A stretch of 64,000 bases of DNA from Dicaeum eximium (GCA_013396995.1 VWZP01002410.1:38270-102269), one strand, 5' to 3'. Numbered from the stretch's first letter, positions 50,518 through 62,528 are shown. Notes: a model not told the origin generated them from the letters alone. Numbers and translations are program-made.

Positions 50518-52164
50518 GTATGAGCAAAGCAGTTTGGATAGGAGTAAGAATAATAACGATTATGAAACAGACCTGGAGGCAGGCTCATGGTTCTTTCTTC
50601 ACCTGCTTTTCAGACTGGGGGTGATGATAAAACAGCCCCAAGAAACTGAAAGCTACACCATCAGTTTTCATCTTACTGCTGAATAAGACCTAATGAGAAA
50701 AATTGAAAGCGTGACAAAAGATTGGAAACCTCGACACTACATTAGTTTTGGCATTAGTCTTCTTTTGAGAACTTTTAAAAGGTTGTCCGATCTTTTAATG
50801 ACTTTTTCAAACCTTTTACGCATGTGATGGAGTTGGTTGGAGAAGTTTCAGTTTTTTAATTACATCTAGTGGGCCTGTCTTGTCAAAAGGAACAATAAAT
50901 GTATTTATTTATTTATTCATTTATTTATTTATTTATTTATTTGAATTCTGCAAATCTGGAAACATGGAGTGCCAGTGCCATTGTATAAATTAGAAAAAAT
51001 TAACCAAATAAAAAAGAATAAAGAAGACTGAAATTACTAGAAAAACATACAGAATAACGATCACTTATTTTCTCATTAGACACTATAGATTATTCCCTTA
51101 AAGCTTTATGTTTTCCATAGATATACTAATTAGTGTATCATTTAAGTTTATTAAAATTATCAGTTTTCTGTTTATAGCTGCCTGTATAACGTAGTCTTTA
51201 TTTTTGTTACTAATCGAGAGGTGTCTGAGCATCAGCAAGGAAATTACATTCAAAGCTAAGTTACTGTCATGAGGTATTTATCCATAATGCACAAAGTATT
51301 AAGGTTGTGGCTTGCAGTTTCTTGCCTAATTTTATGATTGGGATAACATCCAGAGCTGTAAGACAGTGATGCCCTAAATCAGCGTTGTATGTAAGGTTCT
51401 GTGCAGTGTGTGATATTCTCAGCATCTGAAGTGTTTACAGAGCAGTATAGAGCAAGTTATTGAAGACCTTTCCAAGTTAATTCAGACACACACAGAAATA
51501 CTGTGCAGAAGTTACCTGATGTTTTTGTCTTCTCCATGTCTCTACGTACTAAACTGTTTCAGGGTTTTTTTCAAATTTAAAAAAAATAATAATAATTAAG
51601 AAATAGATAATGGCATAAACCGAGTCAGTGGAACACAAATGCTATTGCTCTAACGATTCCTTTAGGAGCTGACAATAAAGTTGATATTGGCAGTTGCTAC
51701 TTAGATAGATGTTCTAAGGTGCTTCTCCAATGTACTAACCTACATCTGTCTGCAGTGTTAATTTTCTATTTAAACACTTGCTGTGATCCTGCAGAGATGT
51801 TTATGTGACCAGGAGTAGAAAGAGTGCATGAGTCTGCAAGGCAGTCACAGCAAAAATTATAGTTTGTAGAAAATATTAGTTCCAAGTATTTAACCCTCCC
51901 TTCAAAAACCCCAAAGAACTCAAGTTCTGCTATGATGATGACAGTGTTGTTGTTTAGTCAGGAGTCAATCAAATGATAATCTGCTACATTTAGGAAACTT
52001 CAGCTTAGTATTCAAACATATTTGTGCAATCAGCCAAACTGAGGTCTGAACCATTCAGTTTATAGCAATTCTGGCAAAACAATGCTTTTCCATCCAAAAG
52101 GGTACAAAGTTTCTTGTTGGTTCACAAATGGCAAGTACAATGACATTTGCTTCAATATTTATAG
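50518..52164 (+). other. NELL2: NELL2 intron, 1.6 kb
   Basis: Phase 0 intron, donor GTATGA, acceptor CAATATTTATAG. It contains an (ATTT)n run near 50.9 kb and nothing else recognisable. Confidence 0.85.
50902..50942. repeat. (TATT)n microsatellite
   Basis: About ten TATT units with one internal C interruption (ATTCATTT). Confidence 0.95.
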
Positions 52165-52389
52165 GAAGGAGAGGTGGATTGTTGGCCTCTTCAGTGCCCG
52201 ACCCTGAACTGCGAGTACACAGCCATCTCAGAAGGAGAGTGCTGTCCTCACTGTGTCAGTGACCCCTGTCTGGCCGACAGCATCACCTATGACATCAGGA
52301 AAACCTGTCCAGATGGCTATGGAATCACAAGGCTTAGTGGTGCTGTATGGACAATGGTGGGATCTCCTTGTACAACCTGCAAATGCAAG
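52165..52389 (+). CDS. NELL2: NELL2 exon: end of the last full VWC module and C-terminal region
   Basis: 225 bp, phase 0 at both ends. EGEVDCWPLQCP and ECCPHCVSDPC complete the VWC module begun in the previous exon, with the CC-x2-C signature. The remainder (DIRKTCPDGYG, then SGAVWTMVGSPCTTCKCK) starts a partial VWC-like unit that ends in the last exon. The acceptor is ATTTATAG and the donor GTATAA. There is no stop or frameshift. Confidence 0.96.
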
Positions 52390-53626
52390 GTATAATGGGC
52401 CAGGTGGGATGGTCATGGAATGTACTTGATAAAATTGGGGTCCTTTTCTGCCCCTGGAGGCTCACATTAAGATTTTGGGAAGTAAATAAGACCTGACAGC
52501 CTACAGGAAACCCATGTATTTTCTGTCTGGCAGAGTATAAGCAAAACAATTCTCTCCTGGTTGAAAATGTTGAGCACAGATATGTTAATATCCTAGTGCA
52601 ACTTTCAGACATTCTCTTGAAGTGCCCCTCAGGCATTCTCAGTATGAGTCAGGAGTAACATTTCAATAATTACCTAGTGTGGATGTTCATGAAAATGTGT
52701 ACTACAGAGCTGGTAAGCTGAAGCAAAAACACTACTATAAAAGTTCCACCAGCAAGTACACAAGTAAAAAGGCATTGCAGCTCCAAAATAAGGCACTCCC
52801 ACAATAGTGATGGGTAGGGAATGTCACAGTTTCTGTTCCCTGATCTCATTTAATCTCATGCATTTAATCCAATGGGTCTCATTCAGGAGTGCAGTCTATT
52901 TCCCTTGCTTTGTGCAGTGATGACCCCACTGTTCTAATATCAGAACTATGAAAATGTTGTTTTGGGTTATATAAAATGTTCTTCTGTTCACTCTAGGAGA
53001 GAAAGCTATTGCCCCAGGGCTTTAAATTATTGAAGGTAGCATTTCTGCCATTCTTTTGAGGGTTTTTTTTCTGTAGATTTGTGATGGGTTTTTAAAAAAA
53101 TTAAAAAATGCTCATTTGGGCTTTTAGTAGTTGCTGTACTTTTTTATTAGATAAGATAGCTTTATAAATGACTGTATGTTAGAAAAAGATACTTAACAAA
53201 GGATTAAATTACAAAGCTGTATGGTGTTTATGTTGCCCTCATCCCCTCCATATCTGGCATGAACCAAGAACCTGAACTGTCTGCTAATTTCAGACAAGCA
53301 GAAAGCTTTCCTGTGTGGATCACATCAAAATTCTCTCCATTAACTTTCTTGCATGAGAGAAAAATACAGTCATCTGTTGCCATTACTGTGCTGTATTTTA
53401 TTGTGGGAACCACATTCAGGTTTCGAGTTCCTGTGGTAGTTCAGGCCAATTCAGTGCTGTTTGGCAAAGTTGGCCTCCTCAAAGAACCACCATTGGGAGC
53501 AATGCCAACACCCTGGATGTTGGGGGCACGTGTTTTTAGGTTGTAGATGTGTCAAGGATGCACCTATGTCTGAGTGCCACCAGCCCTTTGTTCCCTGTGA
53601 CCTGTTCTGCTTGTTCGTCCATGCAG
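52390..53626 (+). other. NELL2: NELL2 last intron, 1.2 kb
   Basis: Phase 0 intron, donor GTATAA, acceptor GTTCGTCCATGCAG. It has short A and T runs and no recognisable element. Confidence 0.85.
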
Positions 53627-53677
53627 AATGGGAGTGTCTGCTGCTCGGTGGATTTAGAGTGTCTCAACAATAACTGA
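53627..53677 (+). CDS. NELL2: NELL2 terminal exon (C-terminus and stop)
   Basis: Sixteen codons and a TGA: NGSVCCSVDLECLNNN. The C-C and C cysteines close the last VWC-like unit. The ending on a short polar tail agrees with NELL2 C-termini and differs from NELL1. The acceptor is CCATGCAG. The visible exons together encode about 262 residues of the roughly 816-residue protein, so the thrombospondin-N domain, coiled coil, first VWC and earlier EGF modules lie upstream of this window. Confidence 0.95.
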   Translation, partial: NGSVCCSVDLECLNNN

Positions 53678-54280
53678 CCTGGTCAGACCGGACGGAGCGT
53701 GCCAAGGGAGGAAAGCTGCTGGAGTTAACATCCGAAAGGAAGCCGTATGCGTTGGCATTTTATACAACAGACAATTACCAAAGTCTACGAATGAGGAAGA
53801 TGTTTGGGAGTTGCCTTTGGGACCTATCACTATGGTTATCCTTGCTAGCCTTGTCTGGGTGACTTCCAGTACAGCGCATAGAAATCAATGGTTGCTACAA
53901 GTTTTCAGTGTTGTAAATACACACCTTTCCTGTCAAGAAATTTGCAAATATGTTTAAATTATTTCATGGGTAAACTAATGCTGTATTTTTTAATTTCTGT
54001 ATTGACAACATTGATAGAATTCAGCTCTTCTTACTTTGAATCTATATTTTACAAATAAGACAGCCTGTCGTGATTTTGTCCCATCAAATACATACTTGGT
54101 TCCAAGGTCCCTGTTAGATGTATTTATGAAAATATGTATGTATGTACAGTCAGATTGCATAGTACTTATATTTCACAGCTGTCTGACATTTTAAAGCAAA
54201 GGTATGGACAGAATGAAAGTAATCAAAATAAGTCTGTCTTAAACTATAAAATTAAATGCCATGAACTGAATGAAATTGCG
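53678..54280 (+). other. NELL2: NELL2 3' UTR (end uncertain)
   Basis: The sequence after the stop begins relatively GC-rich and becomes AT-rich. The first plausible poly(A) signal is ATTAAA at 54251-54256, about 575 bases past the stop. A canonical AATAAA occurs at 55522-55527 and could serve a longer transcript. The endpoint given is a guess based on the first signal. Confidence 0.45.
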
Positions 54281-57200
54281 GAATAAGCACTTTCTTCTCC
54301 AAACATGCAGAGCAGCAGCAAGACTTCTATAGTGAGAAGTGGAACTAAAACCCCATCCCACTGCCAATTCAACACATATTCAGGAACTAATCACCAGTCA
54401 TTACTAGTATTCTGTTGAGTATAATTCCTCTGGATTATACAATGCTGAAACCGTCAGAGACCCTTAAAATGATATAGTTTGGGTAGGTTAGAATTTGCTT
54501 ACATTTGTAACATCATTGATGAGTTCAGAATTTTTCCTCTTCTGTGTTTACAGTAATAATGATATCTGTCATCCTCAGTTACTGCTGCCATAGTGACAAA
54601 GTGCAGACGCAGCTGTTCCAGCAACATGCAGGACAGGAGACCTTAATGCTTGGTAACTTCCATTACCAACAGCTCAGAAACAGATTTTATGTTTTCATAC
54701 TATATGACATTCAAAAATACTTAAATTTACTGTGTTGTTGAGAACCTAAGTTTTGACAGGAATTTAAATCCTAGCCCTGTATGGAGGTTAGAGCTTAGAT
54801 TCTCTTTAGCGAATGGTTATTTTTTTCATGAGGCTAGAAAGTTTGTGGCATTAGAACAAGAATATATTTCTAAGGCAATGCATCTACAACTTAAATATCA
54901 CATTTTTAACGTGTTGTGTTTTGTTCTGCTCATTTGTGTAGTTTTTTTTTTTTAGTTTTTTTTTTTTTTTTTTTTTTATTTAGTTAAACACACAATATAC
55001 ACGAAAGGATTGCAGAAATAACTGTAGTGGCTACAGTTTGGAAAGTCTACATTTGTGAGTTTTTCATAGTTTCATGCAGAAAATGTGAAACTGATTAATA
55101 AGAAAGAAGTGTGACTACACAGTGAAAATATTAGTTGTCTTTTAAATTAAGTACTATTATGTTTATAAGGGGACTGTGGCAAAGAATATAAAATGACTTT
55201 CAGTCATTCAGATAACTTGATTCCAATTTTTTAAACAGGTTTTGTTTTAGTTAACAGCTTTGTGTGGTAAAGTTAAATTTATTTTCTTAAAATGCCCCAT
55301 CATTTTCAGCTAATAATGTATTGACTCTAATTGCATTGCCCTGATGATTGTATAATAAGGGAAAGAGTTGTGTTTTAATATGATACTCAAAGGATGTTTG
55401 TAAATCATAATGTCAGCTCATTCTGTATATCACATTGTAAAACCCAATGGTAATTCAGTTAGATAAGATACCCAGTGGGCTGAGATATGAAGGGGAATGA
55501 TTTAAAATTTGTGGGCATCTAAATAAACTCCTATGTACATATTGCTTTCCCTTAGTTTTATTAGCAGGGTTCTAAAGCACTGATCAATGTCCTTTCCAGC
55601 TTGAACTCATGATGTTGCAAAAAAGGAGAGAAAGTATTTGCCCAGAGGTGTAGCATCAGCATGATAAGAAATATGTCATTTATACTCAGGCAGAATCATA
55701 TATTCCAGTCTGTCATACTGAATTTCTGAAGCTCTGTAAATTAATTACAGACAGTGCAGGCTCTGAAAATCATTCTTTTCTCTTTTACCTTGTAGTAGTG
55801 AAGCCCTTTCCCAGGATGCCTTCTGGAAGCTATTGTTAGGATCATATTTAACAGGACCACAAAAGTTCACACTTTTCCACTGCAGACCAATTGTCTTCCA
55901 GAGCTCAAATGTCAGTAAAACCCTTTCAGAGCATTTTATACAGCATTACATGTCGTTATCTCCAGACTGATGCAGCTTGAATTGTTTACACAGAGTCAAA
56001 ATATTGACACAGACCTGTTTATTTTGCATTTTAAGCAGTTGCCCTGTGATGAACTTTTCCTCATGAAGTAATTTGATCACTAGTCACATCACATCTTCAC
56101 ACTTCAGAGTACTCAGAAGCCCCAGTCCCAGCTCAAAGAGCACATTATGGAGGAAAACTTAAATCCCTGTGTCCTATGTGACCAAGGTAAGTAAGAACTT
56201 TCAAAAACTTCTTCCTTGATGAAATTTCCTATTACCTATAAAGATATGGGCACTAAAATTAAAATGGTGAAAAAAAAACAGTTTTTGAGAAAATTCTCCT
56301 CTTTGTTCATGAGATGGACACTGTCTCTGCTCAGGAGAATGTGTGTATATTATATACATAGTGTATATTTGTAGTGTAGTATTAACTTCAGGAAGTTAAC
56401 TACCAGTACCAGTAACTGGTGGAACTACCACTAACTTCTGTGAAAGGAAACTTGCTGCTAGTTAAGGGACTTGGTCAAAGCTCTGGCTATATAGACAATT
56501 GGAATTTTGTAGCTGGTTCCGTTTATTTTATCCCATGAAAGAGTATTTTCTCTGTAACCCTTCTGATGACAAAAAAAAAAAGAAAATGAGTGACAAACAG
56601 AAAATGAAAATTCTAGCTCTGGTAAAATGTCTTTGCCCTCCCCCTTTTGGTAAAAACCTCAGCCTGGGTTCTCTAAACCAAAACCTGGTGTTGTCTTGTG
56701 AGGACAGTGAGTTCTCAGTTCTGCATCTGTGTGTTTGCAGACTCATCTCCTGAGTTAAAACAAGTGCAAATATTCCTTTGTAGTGGTCCATAGAGTCATG
56801 GACCACTCTGAGCCGTGCTGGTCACTGTGAAAGGCCAAAGTTGAATTATTCCCCACAAATGCTGAATAATATCAGCCTAACTCACAGGAATGTGTGTGAG
56901 ATTTATTAGTGCTTTTGCATTACCTCAGAGACCTAAATAACAACTGTCTTCCAGTAATTTATCTTACCCCAAGAGCTGTCAGTGAGTTTTCAGGTGTAAC
57001 TATGCAAAAGATTTAATTAATAACATCTTTTCAATCAGATTGCAGTGAAAACCTAAATATCATCTTTTTTTTTTTCATGTGGCAGACAATAATGTTTTAC
57101 AAAACAAAAGGTAAAATGTGAGAAGTGATTACACAAATGGTAGAGTAGATTTTAACAGAATCAAATCGTAACTCCTACGAGCAATATGGGAATGTCTCAC

Positions 57201-58878
57201 ATCTAATGGTACTTACATAATCATCATTAATGAGGGGTTTTTAAAAGGGCCCCATGATACAGTTTGATGTAAAATTTTAAGTGAGTGTTGTGATAAGACA
57301 TAATTGTTTGAGGAACATATTCTGCCAGTGGAAAAATCTGCCTGCCAACAAGCTCCTCTTTGGAGCTCACTGAAATTTAAATTGGTGTAAGGAAGATTCA
57401 TGATAGTATAAATTAAAAAAATAACAAAGAAATTTAAATACGCAGTTTGGGGTGTCTGAATGCTTCATATCCAATTCTTCTCTGGTAGAAGTTACTGGTA
57501 GAAGTCAGCAATAATTCTGATTCAGCTGTCATTGACCTCTGAGGTGTTACTGAGCTGCTAGTATTGCATGTCATCTGAAAATTACTTGCAGGAGCTAACA
57601 GGATTAACTTTTGCTACTAGCTGCCAGTGGATAGTCCTTCTTGCGTAGGTTTAGGTGTATCTGAGAATATATATCAATAAGCTGATAAAAAGGGTCAAAT
57701 TCAGGGTTTTTTTAAAGAAACCATCATCAAGAGGTTGACAGCACATGGATACATGATGCCAAAAATCATGACCAGTGGGGAAAAAAAACCACAAGCAAAC
57801 AACCAACCAACCAACCTAAAATAAGATTCCCAAAACCATTTATCTGTCATTTAAGTTTTTTTACTGCTACTTCAACTGTGCAGTATGAGGGGGTGCACTG
57901 AATTCTGATGGGTGGATTTCTGACTGGGAATCAGATCTTTACTTCAGCAGTGCCTTACACTTAAATTTTTTATTTCCTAAATTTGTACATGAGATTGTTT
58001 CTTTTAAGTGTTCTGATTGAAATTGAGTGGTTTGAGGAAGTAAGCCTTACTGTGTTCTCTTAGAGACAGAAGTGGCTGCAACAGGATCTAGACTTTCTTA
58101 TATGTGCCTCTACCCTTGTGGGGAAAAACCCCTTTGAGAAAGGGGAAAGGGCCCAGAGTGACCTGGCTAGGGCACTGGAGTTCAGGTGGTGCTGTGGTTA
58201 CAGCCACTGGTTCTGCAGGGCTAGGCACTTCTACAGTGGATACACAGCCCTACTGGTGGTGGGGTTTGGTTGTCCTTCCTTCTTCTGTAATTTCTTTCAA
58301 ATGACTCCTCATGTCATCCCTAAACATTTACCTATCTCAAAGCTCTTTATTATTGAGTGCCTGGTGGTTATTCATGTAGATCCACTTTAGTGAGGAAAGG
58401 CTTAAAGGTTCTGCAACAGATCACACCATCACTTAAACAAAATACAGACACCAAGGTCTCTTTATGAATTTAATAAACCAGAGCTGAAAAATCCTGTCTT
58501 CCAATAATGCAGTTGATTGATTCCTGATGGATTAAATCTACTTTTCCTCAAGCAAGAACTGGAAATGTACTTGATGTAATCCAGTGCTTCTTTGCACTGG
58601 ATTTTGGTTTTGACTGATTCTCTTTGGCAGTATTAAATATGCAGATTTGTTTTCCTACCTGAGTATTATGCAAAGTATTCATCCAAGTGATAGAATGTGT
58701 GTGTTTTGCTAGTGCTGTGTCTCTAGACTCAAAATAGGAAATCCTTACTTAGTGTCTATGAAATTAGAATCAGAGAATCACCAAAATATGTTCAGGTAAG
58801 CATTGATTTTAATAGTAAATGTGAAAAATGTTTATTATATGATTGGCTCTTTGCAAATATTAAAATGAATACTATATG
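54281..58878. other. Intergenic sequence; nothing recognised
   Basis: AT-rich sequence with T runs at 54942-54953 and 54956-54977 and a short AACC repeat at 57801-57816. Open frames here have no domains. Part of the left end could still be a longer NELL2 3' UTR. No RNA gene or transposon was recognised. Confidence 0.45.
54942..54977. repeat. Poly-T tract
   Basis: Runs of 12 and 22 T separated by AG. It could be the A-tail of something on the minus strand, but the adjacent sequence is not a recognisable retrocopy. Confidence 0.9.
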
Positions 58879-59448
58879 TGTTATGTTGGAAAGTTATTCT
58901 GTATTAATTTTTGTAGTGCTGTATTAATCTTTTAAAATCTACGTAGTGTGGTAAATGTAGTTTTAGGCTAAAGCATATTATTAAAATAGAAGCTATGTGA
59001 TATAAGATACTTTTTGTAACTAGCTCAAGGAATGGATAAGATAACCAAGAAATTCTTCACATGAAGATGACAACAAGAAGACACCAAAATTCTGAGAAAA
59101 TAATTATTGCCTCCTTATTGTACTTTTTCTAGACTCTTAGGAGCCAAGAAATTGATTTACGTGATGAGATGAGGAGCAGAAATTAAGCAGAAGACACCCT
59201 TTATCTGAAAGAAATGTTTGAATCGTGTATGAGATATATGAATATGCAACAGGCTATTGCTTTTAAGAGTTAATCCTTTTGTTAGTGTGTGTGCTTTTTT
59301 TGAGAGAGAAGCACACGGACTTCCGTAATTCTTTGCTTTTTATTGTCTTTTATTGTCCTAACTTTGATTGTCCAAATTCATATTGCCTTAATTTTTATTA
59401 CTATTAAACTCTTAAAATTTTAAAAATAATTGAATAGCGTTTTTCACA
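58879..59448 (+). mobile_element. 5' LTR of class I endogenous retrovirus (start uncertain)
   Basis: The right edge is firm: the sequence ends TTTTTCACA, two bases before the primer-binding site. An ATTAAA poly(A) signal lies at 59403-59408. The left edge is inferred from a TGTTATG at 58879; an alternative TGTGATATAAG begins at 58996, which would give 453 instead of 570 bp. The 3' LTR lies outside the window or is lost, so the two LTRs cannot be compared to settle the start. Confidence 0.55.
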
Positions 59449-59450
59449 AT

Positions 59451-59468
59451 TGGTGCAGTGACTCGGAT
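59451..59468 (+). other. Retroviral primer-binding site, tRNA-His type
   Basis: TGGTGCAGTGACTCGGAT is complementary to the 3' end of vertebrate tRNA-His (including CCA) at 17 of 18 positions; the seventh base is A where C is expected. It lies two bases after the LTR end. This is where the tRNA would prime minus-strand DNA synthesis. Confidence 0.82.
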
Positions 59469-60451
59469 ATGACACCTTGCTGCGGAGATCTCAGAGGACT
59501 CTGAGTGAAGGAGGCACCCTGCCAGGTTCGGCAGCCTCACTCTGTTTCTTCCGGTGTAATTGGCAGATGGAGGTTCCAACCCAGTGGACAAAAAAAGAGA
59601 CAATAAAACAAAGAAAAGGGAAAAAGACTCCCTAAAACTGCAGTAATTGGCCCCACAAAAGACTGTGTACATGAAGACCTGGAAAGGAAAAAGGAAGTAC
59701 TTCTTTGGGGGGGTGGATACGGGAGGGGGATGGGGATGTGTGTGTCTGAGAGGCGGGCTGGTTATCCCAGACCTGCCAAGTGAGTGCTGGGTCTCCCATG
59801 CTGTGGTTCCATTCTTTCGTGAGAAAAACAGCCAGTACAGAGACAAAACAAAAGATTAAAGGAGTGAGAGAAGCCCCCCTCAGGAAACTGGGACTGGGTC
59901 TCAGGGAAGGGGCTGAACCCCTTGGAGAGAGGGAGCCAGCGGTTTTCCTGGTACAATCCACTGGGAAACGGGAAAAAGTAGAGGCGACCCCTAAAAATAG
60001 CTGGATTGAGGGACAATATCCCAAGAGCATCCAGGGTTGAACAAAATAGCTGGATTGAGGGATAAACATGCCCAAGGGCATCCAGGGTTGAACAACACAG
60101 CTGGATTGAGGGACACCCAAGAAAATCCAGGGTTGGGCAATAACATTTTAATACCCGTGGGTGGATATTAACAAGTGACTTGAGAACAAAGCTACAATAT
60201 TTTTGTATTGTCTTGTTGTGTGAGAGTGAGTGAAAATAAAAGTCAGTAAATGCAGATGAATGAAAGTATATGTAATGTAGATTGTTTCTTTTAAGCCTCA
60301 CTTTATCTCCTTGGAGGGAGGTGTATTGTATTGAATTGTATTCTGAGAAAAAGGGGATTTTTGTGTGTGTGTAGTGGGAGGAAAGTAGTATTCAGGTTGC
60401 TAGAGAAAGTGAGAAACAGAGGCAGGCGACAAATAAATAGGATCTTGAGAA
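59469..60451 (+). other. Retroviral leader between primer-binding site and gag
   Basis: About 1 kb without a long conserved frame. It would have held the splice donor and packaging signal, neither of which I can pin down. It includes a G-rich patch (59706-59732) and a three-copy tandem repeat (59998-60140). Confidence 0.6.
59998..60140 (+). repeat. Three-copy ~50-bp tandem repeat in the retroviral leader
   Basis: Copies start at about 59998, 60047 and 60098. Each begins AGCTGGATTGAGGGA and contains CATCCAGGGTTG or AATCCAGGGTTG near its end. The spacings are 49 and 51 bases, and the third copy is shortened. It falls in the untranslated leader. Confidence 0.92.
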
Positions 60452-62156
60452 ATGGGACAGAAAATCAGTAAGTTTGGTACAGAATAGAAAAAAGGGAGTA
60501 AAAGGGTACCAGCAGATACCCCAAGACAGCCCTTTGGGAGTTATGCTAGATAATTGGGAGAACAACCCTTGTACAAAGAGAAAGGACAAGGAAAAGATGA
60601 TCCAGTTTTGCATGACAGAATGGACAAAGAAAGAAATAAGATCTGACCACGTTTATTGGCCTAGATACAGTTCTTTCGAAATTTAGATTTGTCAGACTTT
60701 GAATTTATTTGTAAATTCAAAAGAACTGTTCAATCCAGAACAAAGAGAATATGCCGCATGCTGGACGGGAGATTTTAGGAAAATAAAAATCTTTAAAATA
60801 TCAGAAACCCCCGAGACAAAGCAAGAAAAGAAAAAGGGGAAAGGAAAGGGCTTGGAACAAGAGGGGAAAAAAGAAAGAAACAGATTGGGATCCTTTGCAA
60901 GTACTGCCCCCTTCGTTCCCGCTTGCTCCCCCACTACTCGCAGCTGCACAGCCGGTCCCGGCTCCCATCCCGGGTCCAGTCTCACCACTCGCGGCTGCAC
61001 TGCCAGTCCTCGTCCCAATCCTGGCTCCGGCTCAGCCGGTGAATTTATCTGCTCCGGTCCTGGCTGCCTGGGCTGCCGCACCCTCCGGTCGGGCCGCGGG
61101 TCCCTCCTGCTGGTGGTCTGTGATCACCGCGCCGACCGTGCCAGGAGTCCCGTCTGTCCCGGCCATTCCATCTCTGGCCTCTTTTCCCGCGGCCGTCCCC
61201 ACTGCCCCATCCCCGGTTGCTCTGCTCGTGCTCCCTCCNGTACGGGGATTGCAAACGCCCCTTTGACTTCCTCTGAGGTCAGAAATTTTAAGAGAGAAAT
61301 AAAAGGAATTTTAGAAGATCCCATAGGCACAGCTGAGGAATTTGACCAATTCTTAAGTTGGAATATTTATACTCGGGAAGAGATGCAATCTATAATGAAA
61401 ATAGTTTTTTCTCAGGAAGAGAAGCAAATTACCAAAGCTGCAGGAATAAAACTTTGGGAAAAAGAAAACTGGCAGGGTCCCCCAAGAGATCAGAAAATGC
61501 CAACAGAACGTCCAGACTAGGATCAAAATAATGAGGAGGGGAAGAAACACTTGAATGATTATTTTAATTTGATAATCAAGGGAATAAAAGAGGCAGCACC
61601 CTGAGAGCAAGATGCTAAAAAGGCCTTTGAGGGACAGCAAGAGAAAGAAGAAACTCCAACTGAATGGTTGGACAGACTTAGGAAAAACATGAAACAATAT
61701 TCCAGAACAGACCCTGAGACAATTGAGGGAAAAGCTCTGTTAAGAATTAATTTTGTTACTAATGCCTGGCCAGATATTAGAAGAAAACTAGAAAAAATTG
61801 AGGATTGGCATAATAGATCATTAGATGATTTATTAAGAGAAGGTCAAAAGGTTTATGTCCAGAGAGATGAAGAAAAAGCTAAAGTGAAAAGCAAAAATTA
61901 TGGTAACTACTACGCAAGAAAATAATTTCCAAAAAAAAGTCTAAAATACCCAGGCACCACCCCTAGACATGAATGTTGTAGGGACACAAGAAAGGAAAAG
62001 AACAGAATCCCAGTACAAAGCAAATCTCAGGAGCATTCTAGATATATCTGTTTTTACTGTGAGGTCAAAGGACATTATAACAGAAATTGCCCTAATCAAA
62101 AAAGAAAAAAAAAAGATCTAAAAATCTTTCAAGAGATGGGCACAGAGAAGGAATAG
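60452..62156 (+). pseudogene. gag: Broken gag of a gammaretrovirus-like endogenous retrovirus
   Basis: Gag builds the retroviral particle. The likely start is the ATG at 60452, whose MGQ beginning suits an N-myristoylated matrix protein. A frame change occurs within the first 25 bases, then a matrix-like part runs to an in-frame TAG at 60684. The same frame resumes from 60699. A proline/alanine-rich segment (about 60895-61266) reads in another frame, and there is an undetermined base at 61239. The capsid part returns to the earlier frame and has stops at 61518 (TAG) and 61602 (TGA). Its last stretch (61668-61925), with TPTEWLDRLRKNM and ARK before a TAA, is typical of class I capsid. A CCHC zinc knuckle follows at 62049-62090 (C-x2-C-x4-H-x4-C). 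The terminal TAG is at 62154. It is non-functional. Confidence 0.85.
60932..61034 (+). repeat. Two-copy 51-bp repeat in the Pro-rich part of gag
   Basis: Copy one starts CACTACTCGCAGCTGCA at 60932 and copy two CACCACTCGCGGCTGCA at 60983, a period of 51 bases (17 codons). In the Pro/Ala frame each copy encodes an L-A-A-A-x-P-V unit. Confidence 0.75.
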
Positions 62157-62520
62157 GGAAGTCATAGGCTCTGTATTTTGGGGGACAGATACCATCTAGA
62201 TAATTTTAAAAGAGTGCCCTCAAGAAGAAAAATTAGAATTTGTGGTAGACATGGGCAGAAAGAACCTGCCTGTTAAGCATTCAAAAAAGTTGTAGTATAA
62301 GCAAAGACACTGTGAAAGTAACAGGAGCAAAAAGAGAGAGTTTCACAGTTCCCGTTATTAAAGATGTGGTAATTGAGGGAGAAACTAGAATTTAGATAGG
62401 GGATGTTTTATTGGTACCTGGGGCAAGCAGCAACTTATTAAGAAGAGGCTTACAAGTGAAACTAGGAATAGGAGTTATACCAGAGGAATGGAAAATGACA
62501 GCTAGAGTTTTAAAACTTTG
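62157..62520 (+). pseudogene. pro: Broken protease region of the endogenous retrovirus
   Basis: The retroviral aspartic protease cleaves Gag and Pol. The catalytic Asp codon is at 62248-62250 (context EFVVDMGR), but the residue after it is Met where the family signature D-T-G has Thr. A one-base frame change follows within ten bases. The rest reads in another frame to LLVPGASSNLLRRGLQ (about 62402-62450), with an in-frame TAG at 62393. The region is recognisable from position and motif but is dead. Confidence 0.7.
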
Positions 62521-62528
62521 TCAAGAGG

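Noticed and set aside
50261..50686. 141-codon open frame across the NELL2 exon at 50341
   Set aside because: It is in the wrong frame; the true frame is set by the flanking exons and conserved VWC cysteines.
54942..54977. Poly-T tract as the A-tail of a minus-strand processed retrocopy
   Set aside because: The sequence to its right shows no coding similarity or target duplication that would support a retrocopy.
59632..60301. Long open frames on the minus strand across the retroviral leader
   Set aside because: They translate the antisense of the tandem repeats and G-rich patch; no domain, and the opposite orientation to the provirus.
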